64,000 nucleotides of DNA from Lachnotalea sp. AF33-28 (GTDB lineage: Bacteria; Bacillota; Clostridia; Lachnospirales; Lachnospiraceae), in assembly GCF_003477885.1 (NCBI RefSeq), contig NZ_QUEE01000002.1:62001-126000 (forward strand). Direction: 5' to 3'. Below the pieces are notes generated by a model. That model saw only the letters and a list, made by a program, of their open reading frames with translations. It did not search any database and was not told the DNA's origin. The translations under genes were made by a program, and so were the position numbers. Position 1 is the stretch's first letter. The number at the start of each line of letters is the position of its first letter. Below, piece after piece: positions 55,645 to 63,652 of the stretch.

Positions 55645-55740
55645 ATGAGAAGTCTTAATGGAACCCCGACTGTAAATGTTTATGCTACTACCAATCCTAT
55701 GGCTCTGTTTAAGTATCAGCAGCCAATGCTGGGTGAATAG
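55645..55740 (+). CDS. Possible 31-residue small protein
   Basis: ATG at 55645 preceded by GGAG; frame open to TAG at 55740, ending NVYATTNPMALFKYQQPMLG plus E. Sequence looks protein-like rather than random, and could be a remnant of a larger gene. Unrecognised. Confidence 0.3.
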   Translation: MRSLNGTPTVNVYATTNPMALFKYQQPMLGE

Positions 55741-55751
55741 GAAAAATGAAT

Positions 55752-55797
55752 TGGTCTTCAGGCAGCGAAAAAATGTCGCCTGTCAGGAGACCATTTT
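55752..55797 (+). terminator. Terminator-like hairpin after the RM operon
   Basis: TGGTCT pairs with AGACCA, with an inner CAGGC/GCCTG stem, followed by TTTTC. Confidence 0.6.
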
Positions 55798-55870
55798 CAC
55801 ACTCGAACTCTCTATACTATATACATAACAAGAAATTAGTAACAGTTCATAGAAAGTCGAGGTAACAGCT

Positions 55871-56530
55871 GTGAGAAAAGGATTAACAGAAATTGTATTT
55901 ATATTGGATCGGAGCGGTTCCATGTCCGGCTTAGAAACGGACACGATAGGCGGTTACAATGCCATGTTGGAGAGACAGAGAAAAGAAGGGGGAGAAGCAT
56001 ACGTATCAACAGTGCTATTCGATGATGCCCCGGATGTTATTGTTGACCGTGTACCGCTTTCAAGGATAAAACCGTTGACCGATCGTCAGTACTGCGTCGG
56101 AGGATGCACTGCATTATTGGATGCGGTCGGCAGTGCTATCCATCATATCGGAAATGTACATAAATATGCAAGAAAAGAGGATAGACCGGAAAAGACAATC
56201 TTCATTATAACCACTGATGGGCAGGAGAATGCCAGCCGTCGATATGATTATAAAAAAGTGAGGCAGATGGTGGAGAGACAACAGAAGTGCTATGGATGGG
56301 AATTCCTCTTTCTGGGTGCGAATATGGATGCGATCAAGGAAGCAGCTAGATTTGGTATACGGGAAGACAGAGCAGCTAATTATGAATGCGATGAAGAAGG
56401 TACACGCCTCTTATATCATGAGCTTAGCGAAGCGGTATGCGAATTCAGACAGAGTGCAGCTGATGTATCGATGCCGGCCAATTGGAAGAAAAATATTGAG
56501 GATGACCATAGGAAACGTTCTGGAAAATAG
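55871..56530 (+). CDS. VWA-domain protein
   Basis: 219 residues from GTG. A von Willebrand A domain with a complete MIDAS: DRSGS (residues 13-17), Thr in GGCTALLDAVG, and Asp in ITTDGQENAS. No signal or membrane helix, so cytosolic. Similar VWA proteins accompany tellurite/stress or MoxR-type systems; here the next gene is a P-loop kinase that is broken. SD GAGG upstream. Confidence 0.88.
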   Translation: MRKGLTEIVFILDRSGSMSGLETDTIGGYNAMLERQRKEGGEAYVSTVLFDDAPDVIVDRVPLSRIKPLTDRQYCVGGCTALLDAVGSAIHHIGNVHKYARKEDRPEKTIFIITTDGQENASRRYDYKKVRQMVERQQKCYGWEFLFLGANMDAIKEAARFGIREDRAANYECDEEGTRLLYHELSEAVCEFRQSAADVSMPANWKKNIEDDHRKRSGK

Positions 56531-56542
56531 GGAGGAATGAAG

Positions 56543-57111
56543 ATGTACTGTATATTGGTTACTGGGATTCCCGCTGCGGGCAAAAGTACAATGGCAGAAG
56601 CTTTGGCGGAAGATCTTGAGCTTACGGTTATTTCAAAAGATAAAATTAAAGAGATAATGTTTGATGATATTGGGTTTAATTCGAGAGAAGAGAAAGTTAA
56701 ATTAGGAATTGCCAGTATGAATATTATGTATTATATGGCTGAGCAGCTAATGAAAAATCATCAGGCATTCATATTGGAAAATAATTTTGAAAACAGATCA
56801 AAAAATGAGTTGTTTCTATACTCGAAAAATATTCATATAAAGCGATTACACTGACCTTGACAGGGGATTATGAGAAAATATATCAGCGGTTTTTAGAACG
56901 GAATGCCAGTCCGGACAGACATCGGGGTCACGTTGTAAATGATAGTTATCCTGAAAGTAAAACAAATAGTACAGGTAAAACAATTTCATATGATAATTTT
57001 GTATCAGGAATCATAAATAGAGGGATGGACAGTTTTGTGGCAAATGGCCCTCATATTGTTGTAGATACAACGGATTTTGACAAAATGAATAGGGAGGATT
57101 TGCTCAAATAG
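56543..57111 (+). pseudogene. P-loop kinase (AAA_33/zeta-toxin-like), frameshifted
   Basis: The first frame begins MYCILVTGIPAAGKSTMAEA (Walker A) and ends at 56854. The second frame continues the same protein (LEKYSYKAITLTLTGDYEKI, RFLERNASPDRHRGH) to 57111. A single-base deletion near 56820-56822 accounts for the break; adding one base joins NELFL to LEKYSY. ATG 56543 has GGAGG 7 bases upstream. Intact, it would be a roughly 190-residue phosphotransferase of unknown substrate. Confidence 0.75.
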
Positions 57112-57309
57112 ATATGTGACTTAAGAGAGGTCATATTAAATGGTGCACATGTACCATTAGAAAAGGAAGATATTTGAAACAGCGGTATGAAAGATGGAGA
57201 GTCATATTAGGAAGATAGTTTATTGATCAAATCAAACCGGTGATGTATGATAGTCCTATGGATATATTTTTAAAACCGATATCACTCTCAAGACATGGAA
57301 AAGAATTAT

Positions 57310-57402
57310 ATGAAAACTGACAGGCTCTATGCAATCACCGTTTATCTTCTAAATCACGGAAAGGTCCCGGCCTCCGAACTTGCAAAAAAGTTTGAGGTTT
57401 GA
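57310..57402 (+). pseudogene. Truncated WYL/HTH_11 regulator, N-terminal stub
   Basis: MKTDRLYAITVYLLNHGKVP followed by ASELAKKFEV and a stop is the start of a DeoR/YafY-type regulator; the rest of the gene is gone. The flanking stretch 57112-57309 holds an AATGGT/ACCATT dyad and a short open frame (from about 57245) but no supported gene; 57403-57513 shows only the SD of the next gene. Confidence 0.6.
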
Positions 57403-57513
57403 GCCCTGCGAACTCCCTGGCCGTGCTCATTCCTGGATTTTATATAAATCAAAACATAAGAAATAAGACTAAATATCCGCATGCGACATATCAAAGTACG
57501 AGGAGGATTAAAA

Positions 57514-59247
57514 TTGAATCTGCTGAAATTTTTAAAAGAAGTGGACACCGCTGCTAAGAGTAAGAACCTGGAGGAACTGACCGGATTTATACATGATCTC
57601 GCAAGACTGCTGCCGGAATCTGAACGGGTCGATTTTCTGAACCGGCTAATCGGGATAAAAGAGGAAGTTTGCACAGAAAAGCTTGACAGAGACAAGGAAA
57701 TCCTTCAACCATGTGAACGCATAAAGGAAAAGTTTAATAGCATCGAAGAGGAAGAACTGTGTATTGAGAGTTCTTATAATCCGCAATATAATGAATGGTA
57801 TGACAGTGAGGAAGAAGAACTGATCTATTACGATCCGGACGGTGTGGGAGAGGTGATAAACGAGGCCTGTGCTTTCGTACATCGGTGTGTGGACTGGGAA
57901 GAATACAAAGTCGGATATGAAATCGCGGATATGCTTTTGAGACTGCGGATTACGATAGCCGGTGAATTTGGAGAAGAATATTTTTTAATTGGTGATCTGC
58001 CCGGCCATGGTTTATGTGAGTTTGATTATGAACGGTTCGTCATGGATGCAATGTATGCTGCATACCGGGGGAATGCATTGCCGGAGAGGGCGGACGCGTT
58101 ATTCACAGTGATAATGAATTGCGGAAGGTCGGATATTACACTGGAGATGGTCATGCAGAATGCCGAGGAACTGCCGGAAGTGGATAAATTCCTGGAGCTG
58201 TGGATCGCATATTTGGGAAATAGCACTTCTCTAAAGGCGCAGAAATTTATGGCAGAAGCGCTCGGGATGATAGACCGCCCGGAACTGTTTCTGGAAAATG
58301 CCAGGAAATTCAGCGCAGGGCATCCGGCACTTTATGAGCAGTATCTAATTGATAATTTGGATAAAGAAGACGGAGAGAAATTATTAGAGATCGGGAAAGA
58401 AGCGCTGGCTGCCGTAGATACAAAATACATAGTGAGAAGCCGTATTGCACTGCTTACGAGTGAGATTGCGCTTAAGTGTAAGAATAAGCCCGAAGCCGAA
58501 AACAGCTGGCTGGAAGCGTTCCGATCGGATACGAGGGTTGTAAATTATCTGCGCCTGCTTATGGAATGTGTGGAATTTTCTAAAATAAGGGATGAGGCAA
58601 CGGACATATATCATGATATGTATACGAAAGTCGGTAAGAAAAGCCGCATTACGGACGGCGAGCTGAAGGAAAATCTGGCGGGTGCCGCTTCGGTCTACAT
58701 GCTTGCTTTTCTTGGCGGTGAGTTTCAATATGTCAGGGATACGGCCATGCAGGTGAAAGAGTCTTTAGGATGGAGTTCCACCTTCATGAAATGCGGCTTG
58801 GCTGCCTTTTTGCTGCTCCTTATAGATGCCGAACATTTGCTGCAGGGCGGACGGGAAATGTGCAGCATCATAACAGCTGCGGTTGATTTTGATAAGGAAG
58901 AATATCAGAAAGGCACACAAAGAACAATTGATGCAAGCAGCCGGGATTGGTTTTGGCAGTGCTTTTGCCGCTGGAAAAGCACCGTTTCCATATCGGACGG
59001 GGAAAAACAGAACATTTTAAAGTGGGTTGAAGAACTGGTGGCAAAACGGGTGGATGGCATTATGGGAAAGAGCCATCGCAACTATTATAACGAGTGCGCA
59101 GGATTCGCCGCGGCATTGGGAGAGGCCAGGGAGTCTTTAGGTGAATCGGACGGAAAGCAGAAAACACTCCTGGAGTATAAAAAGCTGTATTCCCGCCGAA
59201 GCGCGTTTCACGGAGAGCTTAGGGAATACGGAATGGCAGACCGATGA
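57514..59247 (+). CDS. Large uncharacterised helical-repeat protein
   Basis: 577 residues from TTG with AGGAGG 7 bases upstream; an in-frame ATG at 57481 lies before the SD. Almost entirely alpha-helical, with repeated amphipathic helices that look TPR-like, a Glu-rich stretch at about 85-115 and a basic ending (YKKLYSRRSAFHGELREYG) similar in style to tails of SWIM-zinc-finger-associated proteins. No catalytic motif. Unrecognised. Confidence 0.7.
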   Translation: MNLLKFLKEVDTAAKSKNLEELTGFIHDLARLLPESERVDFLNRLIGIKEEVCTEKLDRDKEILQPCERIKEKFNSIEEEELCIESSYNPQYNEWYDSEEEELIYYDPDGVGEVINEACAFVHRCVDWEEYKVGYEIADMLLRLRITIAGEFGEEYFLIGDLPGHGLCEFDYERFVMDAMYAAYRGNALPERADALFTVIMNCGRSDITLEMVMQNAEELPEVDKFLELWIAYLGNSTSLKAQKFMAEALGMIDRPELFLENARKFSAGHPALYEQYLIDNLDKEDGEKLLEIGKEALAAVDTKYIVRSRIALLTSEIALKCKNKPEAENSWLEAFRSDTRVVNYLRLLMECVEFSKIRDEATDIYHDMYTKVGKKSRITDGELKENLAGAASVYMLAFLGGEFQYVRDTAMQVKESLGWSSTFMKCGLAAFLLLLIDAEHLLQGGREMCSIITAAVDFDKEEYQKGTQRTIDASSRDWFWQCFCRWKSTVSISDGEKQNILKWVEELVAKRVDGIMGKSHRNYYNECAGFAAALGEARESLGESDGKQKTLLEYKKLYSRRSAFHGELREYGMADR

Positions 59248-59269
59248 GACGCGGATGATCACATTCCTA

Positions 59270-59328
59270 TTGACGTATGCATCTGAAAGTGATATATTTG
59301 TCTTAATAAGAGATAAATATATCACTTT
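59270..59328 (+). promoter_or_regulatory. Promoter inside a perfect inverted repeat (DUF3796-HTH operator)
   Basis: TTGACG (59270-59275), 17 bases, TATATT (59293-59298). AAAGTGATATATTT (59286-59299) and AAATATATCACTTT (59315-59328) form a perfect 14-bp dyad with a 15-base spacer, covering the -10 and start site. Probably autoregulated by the HTH protein two genes downstream. Confidence 0.7.
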
Positions 59329-59342
59329 TGGGGGCGTATCTT

Positions 59343-60044
59343 ATGAAAGACAAATTAAAAAAGAATCCCAGAGGCCATGTTCACGGAAAACGGCTGATGA
59401 TCATCGGGGCCGTCTGCGTGCTGGTGCTCGTCCTCTCATCTTGGTATTCGGTTGTTTACAACGATTCCCGTCTGGTTGTTCCGATGGATTTCTCGAGCTA
59501 CTCGTTTCAGATAAAGGATCTTCCGATGATTCTCTCCATTATTGTTTTCGCTGTTTATATATTCTATTTGTTCATATCGCTGTTTCTTACGGCTGTGAAG
59601 AGAAATCAAGCTGCAAATGAAAGCAATATAACGCGCAGGCTCAATCCCAGGCTGGGATATTTAGGCTTTCTGGGCCTGCTGGGATTTTGCGGCTTTTGGA
59701 CCTATCATGTGGACCAGAGGGTCTTCCCCTTCGCCTTTTTCCTGTTCTTCGGTTTCTTTGGCTTTTACTATGAAGGCAAAATGTCGGGCACGTTCATGGA
59801 TGAGCGTTTCCGGGAAAATGCGGTCCGCGCGCAGCTTACAGCCTTGAAAGTTATGTGTTCGTTTACGGTATTGGCGTTTGCTGTGCTTTGCCAGGGGAAG
59901 CTTTTCGGAAACGTTCATTATACGCTGATCGTTGCAACCGTTATTCTAGCGCTTGCGCTGGCTTTGGGTTTATTCTTAAGCGAATATCTGCTGTACCGTT
60001 ACGATCATGATGATCATGAGCAGTATGAGGAGACAGAGGGGTAA
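59343..60044 (+). CDS. DUF3796-like membrane protein
   Basis: 233 residues with about six transmembrane helices and an aromatic/glycine-rich core (LGYLGFLGLLGFCGFWTY, FFGFFGFYYEGKMSGTFMDE). The pattern resembles DUF3796 proteins, which usually precede a small HTH gene as here. An acidic His-rich tail (YDHDDHEQYEE) is cytoplasmic. ATG 59343 chosen; SD is weak (GGGGGCG). Possibly a membrane sensor controlling the HTH protein. Confidence 0.75.
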   Translation: MKDKLKKNPRGHVHGKRLMIIGAVCVLVLVLSSWYSVVYNDSRLVVPMDFSSYSFQIKDLPMILSIIVFAVYIFYLFISLFLTAVKRNQAANESNITRRLNPRLGYLGFLGLLGFCGFWTYHVDQRVFPFAFFLFFGFFGFYYEGKMSGTFMDERFRENAVRAQLTALKVMCSFTVLAFAVLCQGKLFGNVHYTLIVATVILALALALGLFLSEYLLYRYDHDDHEQYEETEG

Positions 60045-60047
60045 ATC

Positions 60048-60248
60048 ATGGGTGAATTCGAATGCAGACTGAAACAATTCCGCCAATTGAAGGAGCTGAC
60101 ACAGGAGCAGCTGGCGGAAAAGGTCGGGGTGCGCAGGGAGACGATCATGCGTCTGGAAAAGGCGCAGTATAATCCGTCCCTGAAACTGGCCGTTGATATC
60201 TCCAGAGCAGTTGGTGCACCTATTGAAGAGATTTTCATATTTGATTAA
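60048..60248 (+). CDS. Small XRE-family HTH regulator
   Basis: 66 residues, one HTH domain (LKQFRQLKELTQEQLAEKVG, RRETIMRLEKAQYNPSLKLA). GAGGGG precedes the ATG, three bases after the DUF3796 stop. Likely binds the 14-bp dyad at 59286-59328. Confidence 0.9.
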   Translation: MGEFECRLKQFRQLKELTQEQLAEKVGVRRETIMRLEKAQYNPSLKLAVDISRAVGAPIEEIFIFD

Positions 60249-60306
60249 GACATTCTGGCTCCAATAAATCTCCAACGTTTAACAAAGGGCATAATTGAAT
60301 GCTATC

Positions 60307-61968
60307 CTATGCATCTGGATATCTGCCGGTCTCAGTGAAGAAGAAATCGGCAGTGCATTCCTCATGCAGAGGGATTCCCAATGCTGTCATAATCAGGTTT
60401 TCAATATCGAAATAAGTACAGTTCCCAAAACATTTTGTACGCTGACTGTCCAGACGGCCGAGTATCAGGGATTTATATGAATTTATAGCTTTCATATAGA
60501 GATCATCCGCTATTTGATTATAATCGGAGATGAATACTATATGGGTGTATTTGGCCGCGTCATTATAACAATAATTTTTTTCTTGTATGCAGTTCCTTAA
60601 CAGAATCTCCAGATTATTGGAATGCTGATTGGCCGTATATAATGTGCATATGCTGATTTCCCCGTCCGGGCATTGAAAGCCGAGCCCGTTGTATTGGCTT
60701 AACCGGATCGCGGAAGCAGCATTGTATACAGCTGTATCTTTGGAATAGACAAAATTGACCGGGATCTGGTAGTCCGGCCTGCTTATGTCCGTCTGTTTTA
60801 AAACGAGCTGAAGAAAACGGGCAATATCGAACTTTTTATTTCGATAGTTGGGATATAATTGATAAACTTCTCTTATTGCATCATTAAGAAAATCAAAATC
60901 GATTATGATAACTGCATCACATTCTGTTTTGCCTTCGTAACCTTTTGGAATTGCCTGTATCTCATTATATTTTTCCTGTATTTTTATCTCAATACAGGAC
61001 CAGTCATTTTTGTCGGTAAAGTCTAATATTCCATTGATAAAATTGCAGATATACAGCTGTAGCTCGCGCAATACGAGATTGACTTTATATCCTTCAAAGA
61101 GAAGATCCTCGAGGCTTTTGCCGTTGTGCACGATATTGGTGCGGAGGCCGATTTCCTTACCGTTCTCATCTTTGAGTGAAGTTAAATATTTGAATCGTTC
61201 ACATATGTGATTATATTGCTGCCTGCTATCAGCGGAAAATGGTGCTATTTTTGTCTTGTTTTTCTGCATTTTCTGATATTCAAAGGGATTGCCTAGGTAA
61301 TCGATTAAAGTCATGGCCTGCATAAATTTACCGGTTGAGGTTGGAAGGTAGAGAATATCGGAATATAGGCGGAATGCATGTTTTAAAATATTAGAAACGG
61401 CGGTACTGTTTCTGTAAATGGCGTTAAAGAGATAGTCTATGGAGGGCCGCATAAAGGCGATATCAATAGAAAGAGAGCTGCTGATTGTACGGCTGGATAT
61501 ATAGTTCTTGCCGGATATGAAGATGGAGGACTGCATCGCGCATGAATACAGCAAAAAACCGCAAAGATTTCCCTCAATGTATCCGGCTCTCTGAAAAAGG
61601 CCCGATGTTCCGTCAAAATTAAAATAGATATAACGAAAAATATTAGCAATCTCCTCCGTCTTATTGAGGATTCGCTTGATAAGTTCATCCTTTACACCGG
61701 GCATCATCCCAAGGGTAAATGCAGCTTGAGACGATGTGGCAGGAACTGCGATTATTGCCGCATCATAAAAAGTATTCTTTATTTCCAGAAAGTCAAAGTC
61801 CAATACGCCGCCCTGCAGAGCTTCCGTATTCAGTGAATTCTTTGGATAAACCGTTATGTTACCGGCAATGGAGTATTTTTCACTTACGTTCAGATCCTTG
61901 ACAGGAACCAGCGCTACATTCATATGCGGTTCCAGATGACTATAATCATTTACAATAGAATATAGCAT
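60307..61968 (-). CDS. Uncharacterised protein with possible HEPN-like RxxxxH motif
   Basis: 553 residues; ATG 61968 has GGAGG 8 bases upstream, while the frame to 61992 lacks one. No membrane helix or signal. Near residue 275 the sequence GLRTNIVHNGKSLEDLL matches the Rx4-6H pattern of HEPN domains and the RNxxVH-type signatures of HEPN-like proteins in Clostridia. The N-terminal half is mixed alpha/beta and unrecognised. It stands alone on the opposite strand. Defence or RNA-related roles are conjecture. Confidence 0.55.
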   Translation of the reverse strand: MLYSIVNDYSHLEPHMNVALVPVKDLNVSEKYSIAGNITVYPKNSLNTEALQGGVLDFDFLEIKNTFYDAAIIAVPATSSQAAFTLGMMPGVKDELIKRILNKTEEIANIFRYIYFNFDGTSGLFQRAGYIEGNLCGFLLYSCAMQSSIFISGKNYISSRTISSSLSIDIAFMRPSIDYLFNAIYRNSTAVSNILKHAFRLYSDILYLPTSTGKFMQAMTLIDYLGNPFEYQKMQKNKTKIAPFSADSRQQYNHICERFKYLTSLKDENGKEIGLRTNIVHNGKSLEDLLFEGYKVNLVLRELQLYICNFINGILDFTDKNDWSCIEIKIQEKYNEIQAIPKGYEGKTECDAVIIIDFDFLNDAIREVYQLYPNYRNKKFDIARFLQLVLKQTDISRPDYQIPVNFVYSKDTAVYNAASAIRLSQYNGLGFQCPDGEISICTLYTANQHSNNLEILLRNCIQEKNYCYNDAAKYTHIVFISDYNQIADDLYMKAINSYKSLILGRLDSQRTKCFGNCTYFDIENLIMTALGIPLHEECTADFFFTETGRYPDA

Positions 61969-62090
61969 TGTTGTTTCCTCCAGAAGAGACATTAAGACAG
62001 CGTATTCGGTTGGTTACGGTAACAGTATAATATGATTCACTTCTGTGGTCAATGAGATCATCCGCCGTGTCGCACTGAATTAATATATGC

Positions 62091-62119
62091 TTGCTTTATA
62101 AACGAAACTGTGCTATATT
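62091..62119 (+). promoter_or_regulatory. Promoter of the MATE gene
   Basis: TTGCTT (62091-62096), 17-base spacer ending TGC, TATATT (62114-62119), giving a leader of about 160 nt. The stretch 61969-62090 before it holds the minus-strand gene's SD and no other feature. Confidence 0.65.
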
Positions 62120-62173
62120 ATGTGGGAAATTTTAAATGACGGATACTTCTTTGCCACCGGGTAACGAAGTTAA

Positions 62174-62260
62174 GCGCCGGACTTTCTGTCGTCAGGTCCC
62201 GGAGCATGCTTGAAACAGGCAGTTTTCAGGCATGCTCCTGCAGACGGGAAGTGCCGGCGC
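62174..62260 (+). promoter_or_regulatory. Structured leader, possible riboswitch
   Basis: Closing stem GCGCCGG (62174-62180) with CCGGCGC (62254-62260), extended by ACTT/AAGT, and an internal hairpin GGAGCATGC (62201-62209)/GCATGCTCC (62230-62238). Ten bases after the closing stem the SD AAAGGAG begins (62271-62276). I do not recognise the class. Confidence 0.5.
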
Positions 62261-62286
62261 TCTATTGTATAAAGGAGCGTTTAAGT

Positions 62287-63621
62287 TTGAAACAGAAAGC
62301 ATATTTTAAGGAATTCGCCCGCTACACATCGCTGAACGTTCTGGGGATGATCGGGCTGTCCTGCTATATCCTGGCGGATACCTACTTCATCTCCAGAGGA
62401 CTGGGGGCCAACGGTCTGACCGCGCTGAATCTGGCGATTCCGGTGTACAGCTTGATTCATGGCAGCGGATTGATGCTGGGAATGGGCGGCGCGACCAGAT
62501 ATGCTGTTTTCAAAGGGCAGCAGGCTGACCGCGCAGCGGATAATGTGTTTACAAATACGCTGTATGCAGCGGCCGTACTGGCAGCGGCCTATGTGTTCGC
62601 GGGAATCTTCCTTACGGAACGCATCACACGGCTTGTGGGAGCGGATGCTGCGGTCTTTGACATGACGAACACATATCTACGGGTGATCCTGCTTTTTGCG
62701 CCTGCATTTATCATGAACAATGTGCTGATCTGCTTTGTCAGAAACGACGGAAATCCCAGACTGTCCATGCTTTCTATGCTGATTGGAAGCCTGTCAAATA
62801 TTGTGCTGGACTATCTCTTTATCTTTCCGCTCGGCATGGGAATATTCGGCGCGGTGCTGGCCACCGGGTTTGCGCCTGTCATCAGTATGGCGGTTCTGTC
62901 GGGGCACAGGAAAAAGAAGGCGCATTTTCATCTGGCGCCGTCGAGATTACAGCCGGCGGTGATCGGATCTGTGGTTTCCCTTGGCATTCCCTCCCTGATA
63001 TCGGAGGTCGCCTCCGGAGCCGTGATGCTTGTATTTAATATGATTATCCTGAATATCCGCGGGAATGTGGGGGTGGCGGCATATGGGGTGATCGCGAATC
63101 TGTCCCTTGTTGTGGTTTCCATGTGTACCGGCATTGCGCAGGGAATGCAGCCGCTGGTCAGCCGCGCTTACGGGCATGGAGACGGTAAACAGATGCGGCA
63201 GATGCTCCGTTATGCGTTCACCGTGATGCTGTTTGTTTCGTTTGCTATTTATATCTGTGTATTTTTCTTTGCGGATCCGCTGGCTGGCATTTTTAACAGT
63301 GAGAAGAATCAGCAGCTGCAGCAGATTGCGGTGGAGGGCCTAAGGATCTATTTCCTGGCGATTCCCTTTGTGGGGACGAATATCATTTTATCCATGTATT
63401 TTACTTCCGCAGAAAGGGCTCTGCCCGCCCAGATGATCTCTCTGCTTAGAGGGCTGATTGTGATTATTCCCGTGACGTTTCTGCTGTCCCGGCTTGCGGG
63501 GTTATGCGGGGTATGGTCTGCATTTCCGGTGACGGAGGGGATCGTATCGCTGTTAAGCTTTTTCCTTTACACTAGATTTAAGCGTTTTCCGTTGACAATG
63601 AGGACTGCATCTGGTAAATAA
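62287..63621 (+). CDS. MATE-family multidrug/cation exporter
   Basis: 444 residues, twelve helices in two homologous halves. MatE features include ILADTYFISRGLGANGLTAL and RNDGNPRLSMLSMLIGSL near the middle. Uses a Na+ or H+ gradient to export cationic compounds. TTG start with AAAGGAG 10 bases before; longer in-frame starts lie inside the structured leader. The leader suggests control by a small molecule. Confidence 0.93.
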   Translation: MKQKAYFKEFARYTSLNVLGMIGLSCYILADTYFISRGLGANGLTALNLAIPVYSLIHGSGLMLGMGGATRYAVFKGQQADRAADNVFTNTLYAAAVLAAAYVFAGIFLTERITRLVGADAAVFDMTNTYLRVILLFAPAFIMNNVLICFVRNDGNPRLSMLSMLIGSLSNIVLDYLFIFPLGMGIFGAVLATGFAPVISMAVLSGHRKKKAHFHLAPSRLQPAVIGSVVSLGIPSLISEVASGAVMLVFNMIILNIRGNVGVAAYGVIANLSLVVVSMCTGIAQGMQPLVSRAYGHGDGKQMRQMLRYAFTVMLFVSFAIYICVFFFADPLAGIFNSEKNQQLQQIAVEGLRIYFLAIPFVGTNIILSMYFTSAERALPAQMISLLRGLIVIIPVTFLLSRLAGLCGVWSAFPVTEGIVSLLSFFLYTRFKRFPLTMRTASGK

Positions 63622-63652
63622 ATGGTAGGTTAAAAATAGGGAGGTATAGATT

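Noticed and set aside
62160..62180. GAAGTTAAGC considered as a 5S rRNA fragment
   Set aside because: Only about ten bases match and no flanking 5S structure exists.
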